Positions 7,611-15,859 of a stretch of 64,000 nucleotides of DNA are shown here, one piece after another. Under the pieces are notes generated by a model. It searched no databases and was not told where the DNA came from. It worked only from the letters and a program-made list of their open reading frames with translations. A program made the position numbers and the translations under genes. Within the stretch, counting starts at the first letter, position 1; each line of letters starts with the position of its first letter. Origin of the DNA: Saccharomonospora amisosensis (GTDB lineage: Bacteria; Actinomycetota; Actinomycetes; Mycobacteriales; Pseudonocardiaceae); NCBI RefSeq assembly GCF_011761185.1, contig NZ_JAAOYM010000003.1, positions 204,382 through 268,381 of the forward strand. Reading direction: 5' to 3'.

Positions 7611-8345
7611 ATGCTCATCGAGAGCCTGGCGACCCGTCCCGACCTGCTCGACCCTGCCCTGGAACTCGGCGACATCGGTGCCGAGTTCATGCGGCACGAT
7701 CCGGTCGCCGACCTGACCCGCGCCGCCAGGCTGGCAACACGATGGCCCGAGTATTTCCTCGTGCTGCTCGACGACGGCGTGCCGGTCGCCAGGGCCGTCG
7801 GTGTCCCGCTGGCGTTTCCCACCGGCGAACGAGGCGAGTTGCCTGACCACGGGTGGGACGGCGCCATTCTGTGGGCGTTCGAGGACGCCGTCGACGGACG
7901 TGCTCCCACCACACTTGTCGCGCTGGACGTCCAGGTCGCGGCCGAGCACCGGGGGCGGGGGATCGCCGCGCGTGCGCTCGCGGCGCTTCGCACCAACGCT
8001 CGCGAGCACGGACTGGCTCGTCTCGCGATTCCGGTGCGGCCCACGCAGAAGCAGGACCGGCCCGACGAAACCATGGCGGACTACCTGCTTCGCCGCCGCG
8101 CGGACGGCTACTCCGCCGACGCCTGGTTGCGCACGCACGAGCGAGTCGGAGGCAGGTTCGTCAAGGTCGCACCATTCGCGATGACGATTACCGGCACCCT
8201 GCGTCAGTGGGAGGAATGGACCGGGAAGGTGCTTCGACCCGGTCCCAACGTCGTCGACGGTGCGCTCGTCCCCGTCGTGGCGAATGTGGAACAGGACATC
8301 GGCGTCTATGTCGAGCCGAATGTATGGTTCGAACACTGTCCATAG
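7611..8345 (+). CDS. GNAT-family N-acetyltransferase
   Basis: A 244-residue protein from the ATG at 7611, preceded by AAAGG. An upstream in-frame extension to 7338 would run through the trpS start and attenuator and is rejected. The acetyl-CoA site is visible as LVALDVQVAAEHRGRGIAAR, with the R/Q-x-x-G-x-G/A-type loop EHRGRGIA, followed by ALAALRTNAREHGLARLAIP. The acceptor substrate is unknown. It is divergent from trpS, so both promoters lie in the 7551-7610 gap. It converges on the methyltransferase gene that follows with a one-base gap. Confidence 0.78.
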   Translation: MLIESLATRPDLLDPALELGDIGAEFMRHDPVADLTRAARLATRWPEYFLVLLDDGVPVARAVGVPLAFPTGERGELPDHGWDGAILWAFEDAVDGRAPTTLVALDVQVAAEHRGRGIAARALAALRTNAREHGLARLAIPVRPTQKQDRPDETMADYLLRRRADGYSADAWLRTHERVGGRFVKVAPFAMTITGTLRQWEEWTGKVLRPGPNVVDGALVPVVANVEQDIGVYVEPNVWFEHCP

Positions 8346-8346
8346 G

Positions 8347-9009
8347 TCACCTCGCCTTGCGTGCCAGGAGGAAGCACTGCGGGGAAAGTTCCCTGAACTC
8401 GCCTTCCTCGTCGGGTTGCCGTACCAGCCGGGCATGTTCCCGCAAACTGGTTTGCCCCAGCAGTTCGGCCACGTGATCGGGTTGCCGGGGATGGAAGTCG
8501 AGTAGGACCGGGTGACCACCGACCTCGGTGCGGTGCACCACCTCGTCGCCCACCGCGAACGCGAGTTGCAGGTATCCGCCGGGCGCCAGCACCCGGCTGA
8601 ACCCGGCGAGCACCTCCGGCAGGTGCTCGTCTGGCACGTGAATGATCGAATACCACGCGACGATGCCACCGAGGCTGCCGTCCTCGATGTCCAGCGCGGT
8701 CATCGAACCTTCCCGAAACCGCAGGTGGGGGTGTCCGCGCCGAGCCTGCTCGACCATCCCCGGCGAGAGATCGATCCCGGACACCGACAGCCCCAGGTCA
8801 TGCAGGTGCGCCGCGATCCGCCCTGGCCCGCAGCCGACATCGACGACCGCGCCCGCTCGCTGTGCCCGCACCAGTTCGGCGAAGACCGCGAGTACCGCGC
8901 GATCGAAGGGTTTGACGGCCAACTCGTCGGCGAATCGATCGGCATAGTCGGCCGCGAGAACGTCGTACGCCGCGCGGGTACGCGAGGCGAAGTGGGGTTG
9001 CCGGTCCAC
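8347..9009 (-). CDS. Class I SAM-dependent methyltransferase
   Basis: A Rossmann-fold methyltransferase of 220 residues from the preferred GTG at 9009. Motif I is VVDVGCGPGRIAAHL; then SGIDLSPGMVEQAR, a motif II-like DGSLGGIVAWYSIIHVPDEHL and LAPGGYLQLAFAVGD. It has all family parts, unlike the remnant at 4.0 kb. Substrate unknown. The frame is open to 9063, but those starts overlap the GrpB gene. The GTG at 9009 lies 5 bases past the GrpB stop and has GAGGA upstream inside that gene's end, so it is favoured. The two genes form a small operon. Confidence 0.82.
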   Translation of the reverse strand: MDRQPHFASRTRAAYDVLAADYADRFADELAVKPFDRAVLAVFAELVRAQRAGAVVDVGCGPGRIAAHLHDLGLSVSGIDLSPGMVEQARRGHPHLRFREGSMTALDIEDGSLGGIVAWYSIIHVPDEHLPEVLAGFSRVLAPGGYLQLAFAVGDEVVHRTEVGGHPVLLDFHPRQPDHVAELLGQTSLREHARLVRQPDEEGEFRELSPQCFLLARKAR

Positions 9010-9013
9010 GCGC

Positions 9014-9514
9014 TCAGCCAATCCTCGGCGGCACATCACGATCCGAGCGGGCGATGATCTCATCGATCACCGAGCTCTTCGCCTCGGCGTAGTAGTTGAT
9101 GTCGCGCCACTGCCGCCGCACCAGTTCGCGTTTGACGGCGGCATAGCGCTCGCGGTCGGATTCGCTGGCCCGCAGCCGGTCGCGAAACGCGAGGTAACGA
9201 TGCACCTCGGCACGGTCGGGCGGGTAGCAGTGCAGGTTCACAGGCTCCTCCGGGTCACCGATGCGCAGGCAGCGGTGTCGCGGCTCGCGCACCCGCAGGT
9301 CGTAACCCAGTCGCTCCAGGTCGGGCAGGTACGCCCGCTCGTCGTCCGGGTCGTCGATGCCGAGCACGATGTCGACGATCGGCTTCGCCACCAACCCCGG
9401 TACCGACGTGGACCCGATGTGCTCGACAAGCCGCGCCCGGTCGCCAAGGGCACGGCGAAGCTCGGCAGCGCGCAGCTCGAACCGTTCCTGCCAGACAGGG
9501 TTGTAGTCGACCAT
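9014..9514 (-). CDS. GrpB/UPF0157 family protein (nucleotidyltransferase-like fold)
   Basis: A 166-residue protein with the family hallmarks: VDYNPVWQERFELRAAELRR, VEHIGSTSVPGLVAKPIVDI, a GYDLRVREPRH strand, and EPVNLHCYPPDRAEVHRYLA followed by FRDRLRA. The GSTSVPGL...KPIVDI core resembles the minimal nucleotidyltransferase active site. Biochemical role is not established for most members; some are fused to dephospho-CoA kinase. It is followed closely by the methyltransferase gene. Confidence 0.88.
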   Translation of the reverse strand: MVDYNPVWQERFELRAAELRRALGDRARLVEHIGSTSVPGLVAKPIVDIVLGIDDPDDERAYLPDLERLGYDLRVREPRHRCLRIGDPEEPVNLHCYPPDRAEVHRYLAFRDRLRASESDRERYAAVKRELVRRQWRDINYYAEAKSSVIDEIIARSDRDVPPRIG

Positions 9515-9719
9515 GGTGACGCGGGTGGGGCACGAGCCCGCGAACGAGCTTGGCGGACAGTGTGTCGTCGTTGAGTGCCCCTGACATCTGTCACTCCATC
9601 ACACGGTCGAGTGGGGCCGATGGTCCACCCAAACGCTGTCACGCGCCTCTGCTTTCACCCACAACAGCGAACGAGGTTGAAAGTGGCACAGGACAAGTCA
9701 GGCGAGACGGGACGAGACG

Positions 9720-10331
9720 ATGTCCGATCAAGCGCAAAACCAGACACCAGCGAACAATCCCAAGAGCAACGGCCGTCGCAAGTGGCCATGGCTTCTCGGA
9801 GGACTAGCCATCATCTTCGCCGTCACGATCAGTTGTTCCGACGATCAGCAGGCGGCCACGAACAACAACGGCTCTGACACGACCGCTCAGAACGAGCAAC
9901 CGCAGCAGCAGGCACCACCGGAGCAGGAGCAGGCGGAGGCCGGGATCGGCCAGCCGGTTCGCGACGGCAAGTTCGAGTTCACCGTCGAGGGTATCGAGCG
10001 GGCCTCGAGCGTCGGCGACGACGCCGTCATGACCGAGGAAGCTCAGGGTGAGTTCGCCATCCTGACGGTGACCGTCGAGAACATCGGCAACGAGGCACAA
10101 CCGCTGTCCGACGCGGACCAGTACGTGTACGACGCCTCGGGGCGCCAGTACTCGACCGACAGCATGGCGGCCCTGTCGATCATGGGTAACGACGTGCTGT
10201 TCAACCCGATCAACCCGGGCAACTCCGTGACGGGCAAGCTGGTGTTCGACGTGCCACCCGGCACCGAACTCACCAGCGCGGAATTGCACGACTCCGCGTT
10301 CAGCAACGGCGTGACGGTCAGTCTCGAATGA
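9720..10331 (+). CDS. DUF4352-type membrane-anchored exported protein
   Basis: A 203-residue protein. A short charged N-terminus (NGRRKWPW) is followed by one membrane segment at about residues 24-39 (LLGGLAIIFAVTISC), then a Gln/Asn/Thr-rich linker to about residue 75. The beta-sandwich domain begins at GIGQPVRDGKFEFTV, contains ILTVTVENIGNEAQPL and ends GNSVTGKLVFDVP. That is the DUF4352 (telokin-like) pattern of Gram-positive cell-surface proteins of unknown role. The Cys at the end of the membrane segment could be a lipid site, but no clear lipobox precedes it. The 205 bases upstream hold no recognisable gene. Confidence 0.8.
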   Translation: MSDQAQNQTPANNPKSNGRRKWPWLLGGLAIIFAVTISCSDDQQAATNNNGSDTTAQNEQPQQQAPPEQEQAEAGIGQPVRDGKFEFTVEGIERASSVGDDAVMTEEAQGEFAILTVTVENIGNEAQPLSDADQYVYDASGRQYSTDSMAALSIMGNDVLFNPINPGNSVTGKLVFDVPPGTELTSAELHDSAFSNGVTVSLE

Positions 10332-10360
10332 CGCCTGTTCCCGGAACTGGCCGGGCCCGC

Positions 10361-11197
10361 TCAGCGAATGATCGACACGATTTCGCACGCGGCCTCGGCC
10401 AGTTCCCGGTCACCGTCGAGCCTGCCACGGCTGATCGCCGTCGATGGCTCGATGGTCCGCGTGCACAACCGCCACGCAGTGTCGGCAGCCAACTCGACCT
10501 CGGCCGCGACCGGTCCCGGCAACGAGGCATCGAGCGACCACCCTTCGCCGGTCTCCGTGACCACCCAGGTCGATCCGGCCGCGCCGTCGATGGTCAGCCG
10601 AAACCGCGTGCCCTCTGGCCGACTCACCCCACGCAGCGTGAACGGCAACGCCCGCGCGAACGTGTCCAGCACCAGGCTGAGCGCTTCCACCTCGTTCGAT
10701 ACCGGTTGCCCCACCGCCTCACGGATCTGCTGGCGGTGAACCCAGTACTCGGTGAAGTCCCTGGCCCGGTCCAGCCACATCGGGGCCGGGTCCGCACCGG
10801 CCCACGAAACCGGCGTGCCGTACTCGCCGGGCTCGACAACCGACCACAGCCGCGCAACCTGCTCACCGGTGAACTCGAGGCTGTCCAGCAGGCACCGGGG
10901 ACTGAACCGCACGCACGCGTCCACCCACTCCTGGTTCAGCCGGTGAATGAACGTCGCGAACGGCTCGTCCTGGCGTGGCCCCGCTCCCGCGTCGTAGCCG
11001 TCCCTGGTCCGACCGAGGCGGCCGTAGTCGTCGCCGAGCAGGTGCGCGGCCAGATCCTTGACCGTCCACCCCGGCAGGGCGGGCAGCTCCCACTGCTCGG
11101 GGGCCAGGCCTCGCAGGTCGGTCAGTAGCGCCTGGCGTTCGGGCGCGAACGCGGTCCTGGCGTCGATGGGATCGCCAAGCCAGGAAAACTCACCCAT
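10361..11197 (-). CDS. Maleylpyruvate isomerase-type, probably mycothiol-dependent enzyme (DinB superfamily)
   Basis: A 278-residue protein with an N-terminal DinB-like four-helix bundle and a C-terminal SCP2-like domain, the architecture of the actinobacterial mycothiol-dependent maleylpyruvate isomerase family. Visible signatures are LPGWTVKDLAAHLLGDD, including the first metal-ligand His, RARDFTEYWVHRQQIREAVG with the second, and a C-terminal AADTAWRLCTRTIEPSTAI. Members use or are thought to use mycothiol; the substrate here is unknown. It stands alone, convergent with the DUF4352 gene 29 bases away. Confidence 0.83.
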   Translation of the reverse strand: MGEFSWLGDPIDARTAFAPERQALLTDLRGLAPEQWELPALPGWTVKDLAAHLLGDDYGRLGRTRDGYDAGAGPRQDEPFATFIHRLNQEWVDACVRFSPRCLLDSLEFTGEQVARLWSVVEPGEYGTPVSWAGADPAPMWLDRARDFTEYWVHRQQIREAVGQPVSNEVEALSLVLDTFARALPFTLRGVSRPEGTRFRLTIDGAAGSTWVVTETGEGWSLDASLPGPVAAEVELAADTAWRLCTRTIEPSTAISRGRLDGDRELAEAACEIVSIIR

Positions 11198-11291
11198 TCC
11201 CCGGGTCTAGCAGCCCGGTAGCGGCGCGACAACGGGAATTCCCGCGTACCCGCCGGATGGCGGCACCCGCGATCGGCTCTCTGCCAGGTGC

Positions 11292-11714
11292 CTACTCCGC
11301 GATCTGCTCGCGCAGGCGCTCCTCCTGCTCCCGAAGCTCCGGGGTGAACTCCTCGCCGAAGTCGTCGGCCTCGAAGATCCGCCGCAGCTCCAGTTCCACC
11401 TCGCCGTTGCCGTCGAGGGAGGGCCAGCGCTTGACCCACTCGAGCGCTTCCTCGTAGGACTCGACCTCGATGATCGTGAAGCCCGCGATCAGTTCTTTGG
11501 TCTCGGTGAACGGCCCGTCGACCACGTGCGGCTTACCACCGGAGAACTTGACCTTCGCGCCCTTGGCACTTGGCTGAAGCCCCTCACCCGCGCGCAGTAC
11601 TCCCGCCTCGGCGAGTTCGGCGTTGTAGGCGCCCATCGCCTCGAGCAGCTCCTGGCTGGGGAGCACCCCCGCCTCGGTCTCCTCGTCGGCCTTTCTGATG
11701 ATCATGAATCGCAC
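11292..11714 (-). CDS. YciI-like (DGPF domain) protein
   Basis: A 140-residue protein starting MRFMIIRKADEETEAG. The family marker DGPFTETKELIAGF is at about residues 66-79, after MGAYNAELAEAGVL. A C-terminal region follows with PSLDGNGEVELELRRIFE. The ferredoxin-like YciI fold carries a conserved His/Asp pair in enzymatic members. In actinobacteria DGPF proteins often accompany ECF sigma factors, but no sigma gene adjoins it here. Function unassigned. Confidence 0.87.
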   Translation of the reverse strand: MRFMIIRKADEETEAGVLPSQELLEAMGAYNAELAEAGVLRAGEGLQPSAKGAKVKFSGGKPHVVDGPFTETKELIAGFTIIEVESYEEALEWVKRWPSLDGNGEVELELRRIFEADDFGEEFTPELREQEERLREQIAE

Positions 11715-11800
11715 TTCGCCCTACTTTCCCTTGGAGTCAGCAGCCCAGCCTAGGAACCGAGCGCGACTGCTGCGGCCGGGGTTTCTGTCGGTCGTCGATG

Positions 11801-11814
11801 CGAACATATGTTCG
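11801..11814 (+). promoter_or_regulatory. LexA (SOS) box over the dinB start
   Basis: CGAACATATGTTCG is an exact match to the Gram-positive/mycobacterial SOS consensus CGAAC-N4-GTTCG and a perfect palindrome. The ATG of dinB (11808) lies inside it. LexA bound here would cover both transcription and translation start, so repression should be tight and induction should follow DNA damage. Confidence 0.88.
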
Positions 11815-13004
11815 TGTTGAGCGAGGGGCCGATACTGCACGCGGACCTCGACGCGTTCTACGCGTCGGTCGAGCAGCGTGATGATCCTCTCCTGCGCGGG
11901 CGGCCCGTCATCGTGGGTGGCGGCGTGGTGCTCGCGGCCAGCTACGAAGCGAAGGCATACGGCATCCGCACGGCCATGGGAGGCAGGCAGGCCATGCGGC
12001 TGTGCCCGGCGGCCGTTGTGGTGCCACCTCGCATGTCGGCCTACTCCGAAGCGAGCAAGGCGGTGTTCGAGGTCTTCAAGGACACCACACCGATCGTCGA
12101 GGGCATCTCGATCGACGAGGCGTTCTTGGATGTCGGCGGACTCGCCCGGATCTCCGGCACGCCGGCACAGATCGCCGCGCGGCTGCGGCGCGAGGTGGCC
12201 GACCGGGTGGGGCTGGCGATCACCGTCGGCGTAGCACGCACCAAGTTCCTGGCAAAGGTCGCCAGCGGCGTGGCCAAGCCGGACGGCCTGCTGGTCGTGC
12301 CACCCGATGCGGAACTGGACTTCTTACACCCACTGCCGGTCGAGCGACTATGGGGAGTCGGGCGGGTCACAGCTGGCAAGCTGAGGGAGCGGGGCATCAC
12401 CACCGTGGGGCAGGTCGCCGAGTTGGGCGAACCCGCGCTGGTCGCGATGCTCGGCCGCGCGAGCGGGCGCCACCTGCACGCGCTGGCGCACAACCGCGAC
12501 CCCCGGCCCGTGCACGTCGGCCGCCGCAGGCGCTCGATGGGCGCGCAGCGCGCGCTCGGCCGAAGATCGCGGTCGGCCGCAGAACTGGACGCCGACCTGA
12601 CCGCGCTCGTCGACCGTCTCACCAGGCGGTTGCGTGCGGCGGCGCGGGTCTGTCGCACCGTTGTACTGCGGCTGCGCTTCGCCGACTACACACGGGTGAC
12701 CCGCTCGCACACCATGGCGGAGCCCACCGCGAACACCGAGCCGATCCTCGCCACCGCACGCGGACTGCTTTCCTCGGCGATGCCGATGATCGACGCGAAC
12801 GGTCTCACCCTCATCGGGGTAGCGCTGACGAACCTGCACACCGAGGGTGCCGTGCAACTCATGCTGCCCTTCGACGAAGCCGCCGCCGGAACTCTCGACG
12901 CCACGCTCGACTCGGTACGTGACCGGTTCGGCTCGGCCGCCGTCACCCGTGCCGCACTGCTCGGTCGCGCTCAAGGCATAGCGATGCCGCTGCTGCCGGA
13001 TTGA
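11808..13004 (+). CDS. dinB: DNA polymerase IV (Y-family translesion polymerase)
   Basis: A 398-residue protein of full length. The palm begins ILHADLDAFYASVEQ with the first metal-binding Asp. The steric and fingers segments are GGGVVLAASYEAKAYGIRTAMG, and the catalytic SIDEAFLDV at about residue 103 supplies the other acidic residues. A helix-hairpin-helix thumb follows (VERLWGVGRVTAGKLRERGI), then the little finger. It copies past DNA lesions with low fidelity. The start is the ATG at 11808, within the LexA box; GTG 11814 and TTG 11817 are alternatives. None has a Shine-Dalgarno sequence, so the message may be leaderless. Only 14 bases separate it from the phosphatase-like gene, suggesting SOS co-expression. 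Confidence 0.94.
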   Translation: MFVLSEGPILHADLDAFYASVEQRDDPLLRGRPVIVGGGVVLAASYEAKAYGIRTAMGGRQAMRLCPAAVVVPPRMSAYSEASKAVFEVFKDTTPIVEGISIDEAFLDVGGLARISGTPAQIAARLRREVADRVGLAITVGVARTKFLAKVASGVAKPDGLLVVPPDAELDFLHPLPVERLWGVGRVTAGKLRERGITTVGQVAELGEPALVAMLGRASGRHLHALAHNRDPRPVHVGRRRRSMGAQRALGRRSRSAAELDADLTALVDRLTRRLRAAARVCRTVVLRLRFADYTRVTRSHTMAEPTANTEPILATARGLLSSAMPMIDANGLTLIGVALTNLHTEGAVQLMLPFDEAAAGTLDATLDSVRDRFGSAAVTRAALLGRAQGIAMPLLPD

Positions 13005-13018
13005 AGGAGAATCGACCC

Positions 13019-13480
13019 ATGGGGGAAGCAGCGACGTTGCCCAACTCGGTCCAACTACCTGACGGCGCGTGGGTACGCGGGCGCGGACTACGCAGGCCCG
13101 TCCAGGGCGGACCCACACCGGACTACGGGTTGTACCTCGGCGGCACGAGGCTACGTCGCAGGCACGAGGATTCACTGCACTGGCCGCATGACTGGGTGCA
13201 CTGGCCGGACGGCTGGCTGCCCACCGACTGGCAGAGCGCCGCGGACAGCCTGGTCCGGCTGCACGAGCGGGCGCTGGCGGGCGAATCCGTGGAGATCGCC
13301 TGCCACGGGGGTCTGGGGAGGACGGGAACCGCCGTGGCATGCCTGGTCACTCTGTGCGGGCTGACTCCTGGCGCAGCGGCGCGCTGGGCCCGCGAGCACT
13401 ACAACCGGCGAGCGGTCGAACTGCCGTGGCAACGGCTGTGGATTCACTGGTTCGCCAAGCGAAGCCGTGCGGCCCGTTGA
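13019..13480 (+). CDS. Protein-tyrosine/dual-specificity phosphatase-like protein
   Basis: A 153-residue protein from the ATG at 13019, which has GAAGGAGA 8 bases upstream; a TTG overlapping the dinB stop is less likely. The P-loop IACHGGLGRTGTAVACL carries the Cx5R signature, with Cys95 as nucleophile and Arg101. The residue before Cys is Ala instead of the usual His. A Trp-rich stretch (LHWPHDWVHWPDGWLP) at 53-68 precedes it, and a general-acid Asp may lie there (Asp58, Asp64 or Asp70). It should hydrolyse phosphoester bonds; the substrate is unknown. It directly follows dinB and is probably in the same transcript. Confidence 0.78.
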   Translation: MGEAATLPNSVQLPDGAWVRGRGLRRPVQGGPTPDYGLYLGGTRLRRRHEDSLHWPHDWVHWPDGWLPTDWQSAADSLVRLHERALAGESVEIACHGGLGRTGTAVACLVTLCGLTPGAAARWAREHYNRRAVELPWQRLWIHWFAKRSRAAR

Positions 13481-13507
13481 AAGCGCCCACAAAGTGCCCA
13501 AAACGGC

Positions 13508-13846
13508 TCAGCCGTCTCTGGCCTTACGCAGCCGCGCGGGGGCCCTGCCAAACCACGCCTGCTCGACGAGTTCGGCGAGTTGTTCGTGATCGACCCGATC
13601 CAGATCCACCAGAATCACGCCGTATCCGTCGTAGTGCGGCGTGGTGTAGAACGCCGGGTCACCGGAGGCGAGCAGAGCGGCCTTCTCGTCGAGACCGCAA
13701 AGCAGCACGAGCCCGCCCTCCGCTTCGGTGCGCAGTCGCGCGAAGCCCTTGCCCGCTACTTTCAATCCCGGCGTTCCGTACCAGGTCGACTCCTGCACCT
13801 GCGGCAGCGTCCGCCCGATAGCCACGACATCGTCCCAGGTCGGCAT
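13508..13846 (-). CDS. MmcQ/YjbR-like protein
   Basis: A complete 112-residue protein with the family pattern: TWDDVVAIGRTLPQVQESTW, YGTPGLKVAGKGFARLR, LLCGLDEKAALLASGDPAFY and GYGVILVDLDRVDHEQLAEL with a final WFGRAPARL. The fold is the CyaY-like YjbR fold, and some members bind double-stranded DNA; function here is unknown. It stands alone, convergent with the phosphatase-like gene. Confidence 0.9.
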   Translation of the reverse strand: MPTWDDVVAIGRTLPQVQESTWYGTPGLKVAGKGFARLRTEAEGGLVLLCGLDEKAALLASGDPAFYTTPHYDGYGVILVDLDRVDHEQLAELVEQAWFGRAPARLRKARDG

Positions 13847-13903
13847 GGGTCCATTGTCGTAGAGGCTGTCGCGCCGGTCTTGCAGGAATGCCGGACCGCG
13901 GTA

Positions 13904-14098
13904 TCAGTTCGGTGGAAACCGGTCGAGGTTCGCGTGCAGCCGGGCGGGCACGAACGGGTCCGGCTCGCCGAGCCGGGCCAACCGTGCCCTGCGTTGCTTG
14001 GCGTGGCGGCGCGCTGCCCGCTGGTCCTCGTACCCGACGGTGATCGCGGCGGCGACGAGCAGCAGGCCCGCCAGGCAGATGACAACGACGAGGTACAC
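13904..14098 (-). CDS. Small single-pass membrane protein (64 residues)
   Basis: From the GTG at 14098, with AAGGGGG 5 bases upstream, the frame encodes 64 residues. A membrane helix at about 2-22 (YLVVVICLAGLLLVAAAITVG) is followed by a strongly basic cytosolic helix (RAARRHAKQRRARLARL) and a short tail ending LHANLDRFPPN. The charge distribution predicts the C-terminus inside. No family recognised. A longer frame to 14386 exists, but its extra part is antisense to mug and not protein-like. Function unknown. Confidence 0.6.
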   Translation of the reverse strand: MYLVVVICLAGLLLVAAAITVGYEDQRAARRHAKQRRARLARLGEPDPFVPARLHANLDRFPPN

Positions 14099-14248
14099 GC
14101 CATCCCCCTTGATGCCGTCCTTGTGTAGCAGATCACAAATACTACGCAATGTCGGACGGCGACGCCACCGTCGCTGGTCGGCGCGGCGATACCGGTTTTC
14201 GCACGCACCCGGCTGCCTACCGCGCCCGGTGGGGGCACACTGCTTGGC

Positions 14249-14758
14249 ATGGCCGTGCAAGCACTCGACGACGTGATCGACTACGGCTTGCGGGTGCTGT
14301 TCTGCGGTATCAACCCCAGCGTTCGCTCCGGCGCCACCGGCCATCACTTCGCCCACCCGGCGAACCGGTTCTGGTCGACCCTGCACCGCAGCGGTTTCAC
14401 CCCGCGCAAGCTCCAGCCGAGCGAGCAGTTCGCACTGCTGGACTACGGCCTTGGCGTCACAAACCTCGTCGACCGGGTCACCGTCCGTGCCAACGAGCTG
14501 ACCAAGGAAGAGTTGAAGCAGGGTGGCGAACGGCTGACCGCCAAGGTCGCGCGGTATCGCCCGCGCTGGCTGGCGATGGTCGGACTCACCGCGTACCGTG
14601 CGGCCTTCGGGAGACCGTCCGCCGTGGTTGGAGCGCAGGCGGAGAAGGTCAGCGGTGTGCCCGTATGGCTACTGCCCAACCCGAGCGGGCTGAACGCCCA
14701 CTGGACCCCGGCCGGTCTCGCCGAGGAGTACGCCCGGCTGCGGGTCGCCGCGTCGTGA
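14249..14758 (+). CDS. mug: G/U mismatch-specific uracil-DNA glycosylase
   Basis: A 169-residue protein of Mug/TDG type. The catalytic motif is VLFCGINPSVRSGATGHHFA at residues 16-35 (GINPS with the activating Asn). FWSTLHRSGFTPRKL and the DNA-intercalation motif LPNPSGLNAHW near 143-153 follow. Mug removes uracil and ethenocytosine opposite guanine, starting base excision repair in the cytosol. The ATG is chosen because the conserved region starts a few residues in; no strong Shine-Dalgarno is visible. It is divergent from the small membrane protein gene. Confidence 0.93.
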   Translation: MAVQALDDVIDYGLRVLFCGINPSVRSGATGHHFAHPANRFWSTLHRSGFTPRKLQPSEQFALLDYGLGVTNLVDRVTVRANELTKEELKQGGERLTAKVARYRPRWLAMVGLTAYRAAFGRPSAVVGAQAEKVSGVPVWLLPNPSGLNAHWTPAGLAEEYARLRVAAS

Positions 14759-14984
14759 CGCTCGATCGCGCGACGCCGCACGGCAAGGAGAAGTGCAGAC
14801 CGACGAGCGCGACCCGATGCGGCCCGAATTCGGCGTCATGGATTAATGAGCAGGTCGCCAACCGGCCAGGTGGTTGAGACCGAGCGGTCCAGACAGAGGG
14901 AGGCGGACCGACCACCGCGACAGCAAGGCCCAAGGCGGCGAGCGAGCACACCTCGGGGGAGAGTGTGCGGGAGAGGGAGAGCGG

Positions 14985-15782
14985 ATGGCGCACAGCATCG
15001 AAAGGGGCAGAACCGGCCCCGGCACGGCGGGCGGCCGCGTGTTGACCGTCGCGGCACTGGACTCGGTTCCCGTTTATCGGGAAGGACTCAACGCGGTGGT
15101 GAGCCGCACCCCGGGGCTACGTTGGGTCGGACACGCGGCAACGCAGCACGCATCCATGCAACTGTGCGAACAACTGCATCCGAATATCGTCGCTGTGGAC
15201 TCCGGCCTCGACCCGCAGGGCCACCTGATCCGGCTGCTCAGCGACGGACACCCGATGATGATCATCGTCGTGCTGCTGCGGCAGGCACATGTCGGCGCGA
15301 CCTTTATCTCCGCGATGCTATCGGCGGGAGCACACGGGGTCGTGCCGAGAGACGCCGACCCTCGGCGCCTCGGTGAGGCGCTGCGGAAGGCGTTCGTCGA
15401 CAGGCGCTACACCGACCCTTCGCTCGCACCGTTGCTTGCCCGGCAGCGGCACACGACTGGCGGCGACGGCAGGGTGGGTGCCGACACGCACCGGCCGAGG
15501 ATGCCGTTGTCCCGGCGTGAATACCAGGTGCTGCAACTGGTCGCGGAGGGACTGGAGAACGCGGCCATCGCGAAGACGCTCTTCCTGTCCGTGGAAACCG
15601 TGCGCACGCACGTGAAGAGCATCTTGCGCAAGCTCTCGGCGCGGGACCGTACACATGCGGTGAGCAAGGCGTTCCGCTCCGGCATTCTCGTCGCGCGTGC
15701 CGAGGGGTCACCGCCCGGCGAGGGAGCACCTCCCGGCGAGGGCGAGGCGCCACCCGCGGCGGTGGGTAACACGATCGCCTGA
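14985..15782 (+). CDS. LuxR/NarL-type regulator with an atypical receiver domain
   Basis: From the ATG at 14985, preceded by GAGAGGGAGA, the protein has 265 residues. Residues 15-145 resemble a NarL receiver: VLTVAALDSVPVYREGLNAV, NIVAVDSGLDPQGH with a possible phospho-acceptor Asp, and a FISAMLSAGAHGVVPRDADP ending. A LuxR helix-turn-helix follows: LSRREYQVLQLVAEGLENAA, IAKTLFLSVETVRTHVKSIL, RKLSARDRTHAVSKAF. The usual Asp-Asp pair near the N-terminus is reduced to one Asp, and the switch Lys after GAxG is not a Lys, so phosphorylation may not control it. No histidine kinase is adjacent. Its C-terminal tail is a Gly/Glu/Pro repeat. It may act on the downstream acyl-CoA dehydrogenase, but that is speculation. 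Confidence 0.85.
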   Translation: MAHSIERGRTGPGTAGGRVLTVAALDSVPVYREGLNAVVSRTPGLRWVGHAATQHASMQLCEQLHPNIVAVDSGLDPQGHLIRLLSDGHPMMIIVVLLRQAHVGATFISAMLSAGAHGVVPRDADPRRLGEALRKAFVDRRYTDPSLAPLLARQRHTTGGDGRVGADTHRPRMPLSRREYQVLQLVAEGLENAAIAKTLFLSVETVRTHVKSILRKLSARDRTHAVSKAFRSGILVARAEGSPPGEGAPPGEGEAPPAAVGNTIA

Positions 15783-15834
15783 CTCACCCATGGCGATCGC
15801 TTCGTCACAAACCGGCCCGTCACCTTGCCGCCAG

Positions 15835-15848
15835 TTACTAGCAGGTAA
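15835..15848 (+). promoter_or_regulatory. Candidate TetR operator, fadE5 site 1
   Basis: TTACTAGCAGGTAA fits TTAC[C/T]-N4-[A/G]GTA[A/G], the form seen at 15860, 41490 and 44546. It overlaps a TAATAT hexamer (15846-15851) that could be the fadE5 -10 element, so a bound repressor would block the promoter. Confidence 0.6.
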
Positions 15849-15859
15849 TATGCTGTATG

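Noticed and set aside
9515..9719. A short gene between GrpB and the DUF4352 gene
   Set aside because: Short frames exist (one begins MSGALNDDTLSAKLV on the minus strand), but they run into GrpB out of frame and have no family or convincing ribosome site.
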